This document shows, piece after piece, positions 61,153-64,000 of a stretch of 64,000 nucleotides of DNA; positions within the stretch are counted from its first letter, which is position 1, and the number at the start of each line of letters is the position of its first letter. A program made the translations under genes and the position numbers. The notes under the pieces are model-generated. The model was not told where the DNA came from, searched no databases, and worked only from the letters and a program-made list of their open reading frames with translations. Source of the DNA: Woeseiaceae bacterium (GTDB lineage: Bacteria; Pseudomonadota; Gammaproteobacteria; Steroidobacterales; Woeseiaceae). The stretch lies in contig JAJFKU010000056.1 of the NCBI GenBank assembly GCA_021773035.1, positions 202,344 to 266,343 of the forward strand, written 5' to 3'.

Positions 61153-63101
61153 AGCGCTTTCTCAAGCAGGTCGCGACCCCCGGTATCCGGTACACCGCGG
61201 CAGCGCGCTTTGGCACGGTACATTGCCTGATCGGCTTCTCGTAACAGACCTGTCAGGGTATTCGCATTCTTTGGGTACAAGGCCAGGCCAATACTCGCAG
61301 CACATTGCAGTCTCTGCCGGCCGATCCGATACGGCTCTTCGAGCGAGCCCGTCAGGCGGCTGGCAAGTTGTTCGGCAACCTCGGCATCGACGTCAGGTAC
61401 CAGCGCGACGAACTCGTCGCCTCCCGGCCTGCCGATAATATCGCAGGAACGCAGGCTCTTGCGTAGTCGTTCGGACGCGATGGTCAGCAGCTGATCGCCA
61501 ACCTCGTGACCCCACTGGTCATTGATTTGCTTGAAGTCATTCAGGTCGATAAACAACAGCGCGCCGGTCGCATCGTCAGCACTGTCCGAAAGCCGGCGGG
61601 CCGCGTCGCGCTCGAAGCCGCGGCGGTTCAGAACACCGGTCAACGGATCCGACGTTGCAATCGACTCCATTTGCCGTTCTTTCGCCTTGCTGTCGGTAAT
61701 GTCGACAAATGTCGCGGCGATATCGTCGCCGACCGGCTCGCAGATCATGCGCAACCAACGGCTCGCACCCTTGTGGCGGTGCAGCACCTCGACGTCCAGG
61801 CTGCTCGGCCTGGCGACCGCGTCGGCAAACTCTCGCAGGACTGCCGCAACGTCGCGCTCCTCCATCCCGCTCGCCGCCGCCGTGACAATCTCTTCAGCGG
61901 CGCAGTCCGCCAGTGTATCGACCTCCATGCCGAGGAACTTGCCGGCCGCTGCATTCGCGAAAATGCTTCTCAGATGCTCGCTACCGTCATCTCCCGACGA
62001 CCATCGGAAGCGGATGATGCCGTTAACCGAATGATCGATGAGCGTCCGCAGCAACTTCTCGTTTTTGCGAACCTCCGATTGCGCCTTTTCGACGTCACTG
62101 ACATCGCGAAACATCAAAACCTGGCCACCGCGAGCCGACGCCCGACTGGACGATATCTTCGATGCCTGCACATGCAGGAAGCGGCCGGTGGTGGTCATCA
62201 TCTTCTGCGGTTTGCCCGAATTCAGCGCTTCGAAAACTTCCGGGGAATCGTCGCCAAACAGTTTCTCGAGCGGCTCTCGCAACGCGTCCGCTTCGTCGAC
62301 CGACAACATGCTTTCGGCTGTCTGATTCAAACCGATGACACGACAGTTTTCATCGATCACAACGACCGGGTCCAGCATGTTCTGGAAAACGGTCTCGTAC
62401 GCCAGCGGTGTGAACTCGATGATTCTCTCACCCAGTATTAACCAGGCGTATATCGGCAGCATCGCGGCAAAGGCGATCGGCACGTAGGAAATCGTATCCG
62501 GCCCGAAGCCCATATCGTATGCCGCTATCGTCGCCAACGGCACGATGCAGGCTGCAACGAGCAGGAATAAACCCCGCCGCTGTGCCGGCGCGACGGCGGT
62601 ACTGTGCGCCACCAGTGTGTAAATCGCGGCGCCCATGACCGCATAGCTGTAGGGCAGGTGCACGTACAAAAACCACGGCCCCCATTGCTCGGGACGTGTC
62701 AGGAATTCGCCGGCGGCATTGACCGTCGGCAGGAACCACATCGCTTCGTGGTGAGCATTGGTGGCGGCGAGAATGATCGATAGCGTCGGAATCGCCATCA
62801 TCAAAACGAGCGTGCGAAAACGCGCGTTCGAGCCGGTGTACTCGCGAAAACAGGCGTACGCGACAACGGGTACCAGGGCCGTGCCGATGAAATGCGCGGT
62901 CCGCCCTATCGTAAAAACCGTAAACGTGCTGGACAGCAATTCGATCGCGCCACCCATCACCCAGATACTGACCAGCACAAACAGGCCGCCAATCGGCACA
63001 CTGCCGATCTCTCGTCTTGCCGCAACGAGTCTAACCGCCAGCGACAGATAGCAAGCAGCGCTGAAAATCAGCAGCGCGGAAATTGCGACGGTCAGATTCA
63101 T
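61149..63101 (-). CDS. Membrane diguanylate cyclase with 7TM sensor and PAS domains
   Basis: 650 aa. Seven predicted N-terminal helices (about 5-225) of the histidine-kinase-type 7TM sensor, a PAS domain (ETVFQNMLDPVVVIDE), a second PAS-like domain with PAC (RWLRMICEPVGDDI) and a GGDEF domain. The active site reads GRPGGDEFVALV, and RSCD five residues before it is an intact RxxD inhibitory site. It makes c-di-GMP. No EAL domain. ATG at 63101 is preceded by AGAGACG. Confidence 0.93.
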   Translation of the reverse strand: MNLTVAISALLIFSAACYLSLAVRLVAARREIGSVPIGGLFVLVSIWVMGGAIELLSSTFTVFTIGRTAHFIGTALVPVVAYACFREYTGSNARFRTLVLMMAIPTLSIILAATNAHHEAMWFLPTVNAAGEFLTRPEQWGPWFLYVHLPYSYAVMGAAIYTLVAHSTAVAPAQRRGLFLLVAACIVPLATIAAYDMGFGPDTISYVPIAFAAMLPIYAWLILGERIIEFTPLAYETVFQNMLDPVVVIDENCRVIGLNQTAESMLSVDEADALREPLEKLFGDDSPEVFEALNSGKPQKMMTTTGRFLHVQASKISSSRASARGGQVLMFRDVSDVEKAQSEVRKNEKLLRTLIDHSVNGIIRFRWSSGDDGSEHLRSIFANAAAGKFLGMEVDTLADCAAEEIVTAAASGMEERDVAAVLREFADAVARPSSLDVEVLHRHKGASRWLRMICEPVGDDIAATFVDITDSKAKERQMESIATSDPLTGVLNRRGFERDAARRLSDSADDATGALLFIDLNDFKQINDQWGHEVGDQLLTIASERLRKSLRSCDIIGRPGGDEFVALVPDVDAEVAEQLASRLTGSLEEPYRIGRQRLQCAASIGLALYPKNANTLTGLLREADQAMYRAKARCRGVPDTGGRDLLEKAL

Positions 63102-63344
63102 CGTCTCTTTTACCAGCTCCAACGGGATATAAGCACCATCATAAAGCCTGCAAACTGTTGATTCGCGGACCTATTTCTCAGCTTTTGACCGCTGCAACTG
63201 GTCCAATAGTCACACCGTGCTTCGCTCGAATAGCATAAGCATTTGTTCTATATACCTATTATTCGATTTTGTGACGCAGTGCTGGGCTTGCGACGGCAGA
63301 TCGCTCTAGAGTTCAGAGAGCATTACGCCGATTGAAAATACGTT

Positions 63345-63734
63345 ATGTCAAAACCTAAAAAAACAGACCCGGGAAGCTTAAAAAAAGTTGCCGCTGGCAA
63401 CGGCTCCAACCGCAACGTTTGGTCGGAGCCGGTTGAGCCTGCCGAGTTTGAACTCGTGTCCACACTCATGCTGCAGAAGATCCTGAAATCCGACGACGAG
63501 GCTGCGAAGCAGAAGATTCAGGACGCTGCAACGCACGACCCGGTTACGGACGGTGTACTCGCGCATGATGTCGAAAACGACAAATATGAAATTGTCGACA
63601 GCGACGGCAGCGACGAGTTTTCGCTAGTGAGCACGCAGATGCTGCAGCGGATGCTTAAGAAAGACGACGAAGAGGTCGTTGACGAAGAGATTATTGCCGT
63701 CGAATCCGGATTCGATCCGTATAACAGCAGCTAG
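63345..63734 (+). CDS. Small acidic protein with an internal motif duplication
   Basis: 129 aa, Lys-rich start (SKPKKTDPGSLKK) and otherwise acidic. Two copies of a 19-residue motif are visible: EFELVSTLMLQKILKSDDE at about 34-52 and EFSLVSTQMLQRMLKKDDE at about 90-108. No signal peptide or membrane segment. The tail is ESGFDPYNSS. No known family is recognised; the duplicated helix could be a peptide-binding or dimerisation element. Divergent from the diguanylate cyclase gene with a 243-base gap. Confidence 0.72.
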   Translation: MSKPKKTDPGSLKKVAAGNGSNRNVWSEPVEPAEFELVSTLMLQKILKSDDEAAKQKIQDAATHDPVTDGVLAHDVENDKYEIVDSDGSDEFSLVSTQMLQRMLKKDDEEVVDEEIIAVESGFDPYNSS

Positions 63735-63748
63735 CTGTAACGACCCAG

Positions 63749-63858
63749 ACCCGCCCGTACAAACAGTGTCGGAATTGATCGAATTCGAACGGCGGGTTTC
63801 CTTGAGGACTCAAAGGATCAATGCAACACAGGCACTGGATCCTTGCACCGGTGTTGCA
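63749..63858. repeat. Interleaved inverted repeats downstream of the acidic-protein gene
   Basis: acccgcc (63749-63755) pairs with ggcgggt (63791-63797), enclosing gaattgatcgaattc. Next, aaggatc (63813-63819) pairs with gatcctt (63838-63844), and tgcaacac (63822-63829) with gtgttgca (63851-63858). The last two pairs interleave, giving a pseudoknot topology. The T tract after the first is too short for a convincing terminator. Confidence 0.55.
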
Positions 63859-63904
63859 CCGTACAGCGCAGCAAAAATTGTTCAACGAATTGATGTTCGG
63901 CGCA

Positions 63905-63976
63905 GGGATGCGGTGGGAACGCCAATGACCTCTTCACGACCCACAGGCGTGTTCATTGGCTTTCCCACCGCATCCC
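63905..63976. repeat. 24-bp-stem inverted repeat at the right edge
   Basis: Arms 63905-63928 and 63953-63976 (begin gggatgcggtggga, end tcccaccgcatccc) pair at 23 of 24 positions, with a 24-base loop. No T tract follows on either strand and no gene is evident within. It could be a REP/MITE-like repeat, a recombination site or part of a structured RNA that continues outside the window. Confidence 0.75.
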
Positions 63977-64000
63977 GACAGTCGGACATGTATTTCAGTT

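Noticed and set aside
1..64000. tRNA, rRNA, riboswitch or CRISPR loci
   Set aside because: I saw no cloverleaf with a conserved GTTCRA arm, no rRNA-like segment and no known riboswitch core, but this was by eye; a covariance-model scan would be decisive.

Overview
The window looks like chromosomal DNA of a GC-rich, aerobic, heterotrophic gammaproteobacterium, perhaps of the Woeseia/Chromatiales kind. This rests on the envelope gene repertoire (SohB, MipA/OmpV, SYLF and SIMPL proteins), an NAD-type formate dehydrogenase, a HiPIP and a five-step Hut pathway. The species assignment is inference. Genes are dense, many junctions overlap by 1-4 bases, and TTG or GTG starts are common. I saw no rRNA, tRNA, CRISPR array, integrase or transposase gene.

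Layout. 1-4.2 kb: a partial gene, a repeat-built lipoprotein, an alpha/beta hydrolase, an alkyltransferase-like DNA-repair protein and two tandem DUF697-type GTPases. 4.2-12 kb: a minus-strand chain with an orphan contractile-tail sheath protein, an ECF sigma factor, a small membrane protein (putative anti-sigma), a Spy/CnrX-like periplasmic protein, a DUF1800/DUF1501 pair and a DUF885 lipoprotein. 12-26 kb: housekeeping and envelope genes (D-cysteine desulfhydrase-like enzyme, L,D-transpeptidase, M48 protease, SohB, LipA, OmpA-family protein, HAD phosphatase, glyoxalase, cupin, MipA/OmpV, lytic transglycosylase). 26-33.3 kb: a compact MoxR-DUF58-DUF4381-BatA-BatBC-BatD operon; its DUF58 gene carries an in-frame REP-like palindrome. 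33.5-36.2 kb: two lipoproteins, an aromatic/aspartate aminotransferase and a HiPIP. 36.3-42.1 kb: fdhD-fdsGBA behind a Fur-like palindrome. 43-52.2 kb: hutF-hutC-hutU-hutH-hutG, all in ATGA overlaps and running straight into a sulfite-oxidase-family molybdoenzyme and its cytochrome c, with divergent hutI and a HutC-like operator between. 52.2-63.7 kb: an MFS exporter, a 423-bp nested inverted-repeat element, a SIMPL protein, nitroreductase, thiolase, cytochrome b561, peroxiredoxin, a MacAB-like exporter behind three GTAAA boxes in 10-bp phase, a diguanylate cyclase and a small acidic protein with an internal duplication.

How the genes fit. HutF plus HutG release formate from histidine, and the neighbouring FdsGBA enzyme can oxidise it to CO2 with NADH formation. 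Two molybdoenzymes lie close together, with FdhD serving the formate dehydrogenase. Many other genes concern the cell envelope and its stress responses: the ECF module, Bat operon, SohB, M48 protease, and the MacAB-like exporter with a CpxR-type site.

Most unusual: the element at 53444-53866. Perfect 40-bp inverted arms enclose two long-stem hairpins whose loop regions are exact 31-base reverse complements of each other. It fills the gap between two convergent genes and ends in terminator-like arms on both sides. The orphan sheath gene beside an ECF module is the second most interesting locus.
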